48,455 nt of DNA from CAZHLD01 sp964533185 (lineage in GTDB: Bacteria > Acidobacteriota > Terriglobia > Acidiferrales > UBA7541), in NCBI GenBank assembly GCA_964533185.1, contig CAZHLD010000016.1, forward strand, positions 1 to 48,455. The letters are read 5' to 3'. How positions within the stretch are numbered: the first letter of the stretch is position 1; each line of letters starts with the position of its first letter. A model generated the notes under the pieces. The model saw only the letters and a list, made by a program, of their open reading frames with translations. It was not told where the DNA came from and ran no database searches. This document shows, one piece after another, positions 47,563 through 48,455 of this stretch. The translations under genes were made by a program, and so were the position numbers.

Positions 47563-48455
47563 CTAGATCGCTCCTCGCTTCCAGTCCTTCAGGATTTCCA
47601 GCGCGGCGATCCGGCCGGGAGCGCCCATGATGCCGCCGCCCGGATGCGTGGCCGAGCCGCACAGATAGAGGTTGCGAATCGGCGTGCGGTAACGGGCCCA
47701 GCCGGCAACGGGCCGGAGGAAAAAGAGCTGCTCGAGAGAAAGCTCGCCCTGGAAGATGTTGCCCTCGGTGAGGCCGAATTCGCGTTCGAGGTCGAGCGGA
47801 GTGAGCACCTGGCGGCCGAGGATAATGCTTTTGAGGTTGGGCGCGTGTTCCGAAATTGTGTCGATCACGGTGTCGCCAAAGGCTTCGCGCTGGGCGTCCC
47901 AGGCGCCCTCGCTCAGCTTGTAGGGCGCGTACTGGACGAAGCAGGACATTACGTGCTTGCCGGGCGGGGCAACCGATGGGTCGGTGAGGCTGGGGATGAC
48001 GATGTCAATGTAAGGGCGGCGAGAGAAGCGACCGTACTTGGCGTCGTCGTAGGCGCGCTCCATGTAGTCCACGCTCGGGGAGATGGAAATGGCGCCGCGC
48101 AGGTGCGGGCCGGGGCCGGGGCGGCAGGTGAAGTCGGGCAAGGCGTCGAGCGCGAGATTGACCTTGCCCGAAGAGCCGCGGAATTTGTAGCGGCGGACTT
48201 CTTCGAGGAACTCCGAGGGGAGATGCTGGGGGCCGAGCATCTTGAGAAAGGTGAGGTTGGGGTCAACGCTGGAGGAGATGACCGAGGCGTGAAGCTCGTC
48301 GCCATTCTGGAGGACGACGCCGATGGCCCGACCGTTTTTGACGAGGATTTTCGCGATGGGCGACTGCGTGCGGATTTCGGCGCCGGCTTCGCGGGCGGCA
48401 TCGGCAATGGCGTTGGAGATGGCGCCGGTGCCGCCGCGTGCAAAGCCCCAGGAGC
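47563..48455 (-). CDS. Phytoene-desaturase-like oxidoreductase, N-terminus beyond window edge
   Basis: An open frame from the window edge to TAG 47565-47563, 297 residues seen, parallel to the preceding protein: SWGFARGGTGAISNAIADAA, KILVKNGRAIGVVLQNGD, KVNLALDALPDF, MSCFVQYAPYKLSEGAWD, LTPLDLEREFGLTEGN and NLYLCGSATHPGGG. It is clearly a tandem paralogue of the gene at 45970-47559 and a partner of it in one operon. Start and FAD-binding N-terminus are not in the window. Confidence 0.9.
   Translation of the reverse strand, partial: SWGFARGGTGAISNAIADAAREAGAEIRTQSPIAKILVKNGRAIGVVLQNGDELHASVISSSVDPNLTFLKMLGPQHLPSEFLEEVRRYKFRGSSGKVNLALDALPDFTCRPGPGPHLRGAISISPSVDYMERAYDDAKYGRFSRRPYIDIVIPSLTDPSVAPPGKHVMSCFVQYAPYKLSEGAWDAQREAFGDTVIDTISEHAPNLKSIILGRQVLTPLDLEREFGLTEGNIFQGELSLEQLFFLRPVAGWARYRTPIRNLYLCGSATHPGGGIMGAPGRIAALEILKDWKRGAI

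Noticed and set aside
1..48455. CRISPR array or rRNA genes
   Set aside because: No regularly spaced direct repeats of CRISPR type and no rRNA-like sequence seen on reading the window.

Overview
The window looks like a chromosomal segment of a GC-rich, Gram-negative soil or sediment bacterium, most likely an Acidobacteriota member. The main reasons are a very large Oar-like TonB-dependent receptor with an N-terminal carboxypeptidase-regulatory domain, MacB-type efflux genes, a PilZ protein, NarL/NarX-type signalling and mostly vertical-looking housekeeping genes. This assignment is inference; there is no rRNA here.

Layout. (1) 1-4.9 kb: a secreted protein running off the left edge, then a compact housekeeping run: N-acetylmuramoyl-L-alanine amidase, GerMN protein, RNase PH, XTP/dITP pyrophosphatase, endonuclease III. 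(2) 4.9-8.6 kb: a fossil cytosine DNA methyltransferase fragment, a dCTP deaminase/dUTPase-like gene, and a two-gene cassette (beta-CASP/RNase J-like metallo-hydrolase plus a predicted PD-(D/E)XK nuclease, translationally coupled) lying between a decayed tRNA-Pro copy and an intact tRNA-Pro(TGG). (3) 8.6-17.2 kb: SDR oxidoreductase, LolD/MacB-like ABC exporter with a coupled secreted esterase, a ParE-type toxin-antitoxin pair whose toxin has an amber stop, PilZ protein, NarX/NarL two-component pair, a MerR-TPR fusion regulator and tRNA-His. (4) 17.2-42.8 kb: a 25.6-kb block bounded by 204-bp direct repeats that each hold a complete tRNA-His(GTG). It opens with a tyrosine integrase and a phage-satellite-like replication module (zinc-finger protein, DUF3987 protein, CHC2 primase zinc-finger protein, XRE repressor). 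Next comes a long minus-strand gene cluster: sigma54 activator, winged-helix protein, glycoside hydrolase-GT2 fusion, TonB receptor, GalE, MsbA-like ABC exporter, two APH-fold kinases, ChbG deacetylase, CgeB-like glycosyltransferase. The block ends with a cupin, a purN start fragment, a truncated IS1380 transposase, an orphan UvrD-like helicase, a lipoprotein and a tiny HTH ORF. (5) 42.8-48.5 kb: APC amino-acid permease, P5C dehydrogenase (pruA) convergent with it, and two tandem phytoene-desaturase-like oxidoreductases, the second running off the right edge.

How it fits together. The most interesting candidate system is the 22.4-35.0 kb glycan cluster. The ABC exporter, two kinases, deacetylase and glycosyltransferase overlap or nearly touch, and a decayed copy of the start of the hydrolase-GT2 fusion lies directly before the exporter. 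This suggests that the ancestral unit was hydrolase/GT2-exporter-kinases-deacetylase-GT and was later split. A dedicated enhancer-binding protein with a degenerate receiver sits upstream on the same strand. The second candidate is the metallo-hydrolase/nuclease pair at tRNA-Pro, whose architecture and location resemble a small horizontally acquired defence or nucleic-acid-processing cassette. All functional statements are from sequence motifs only; no searches were run.
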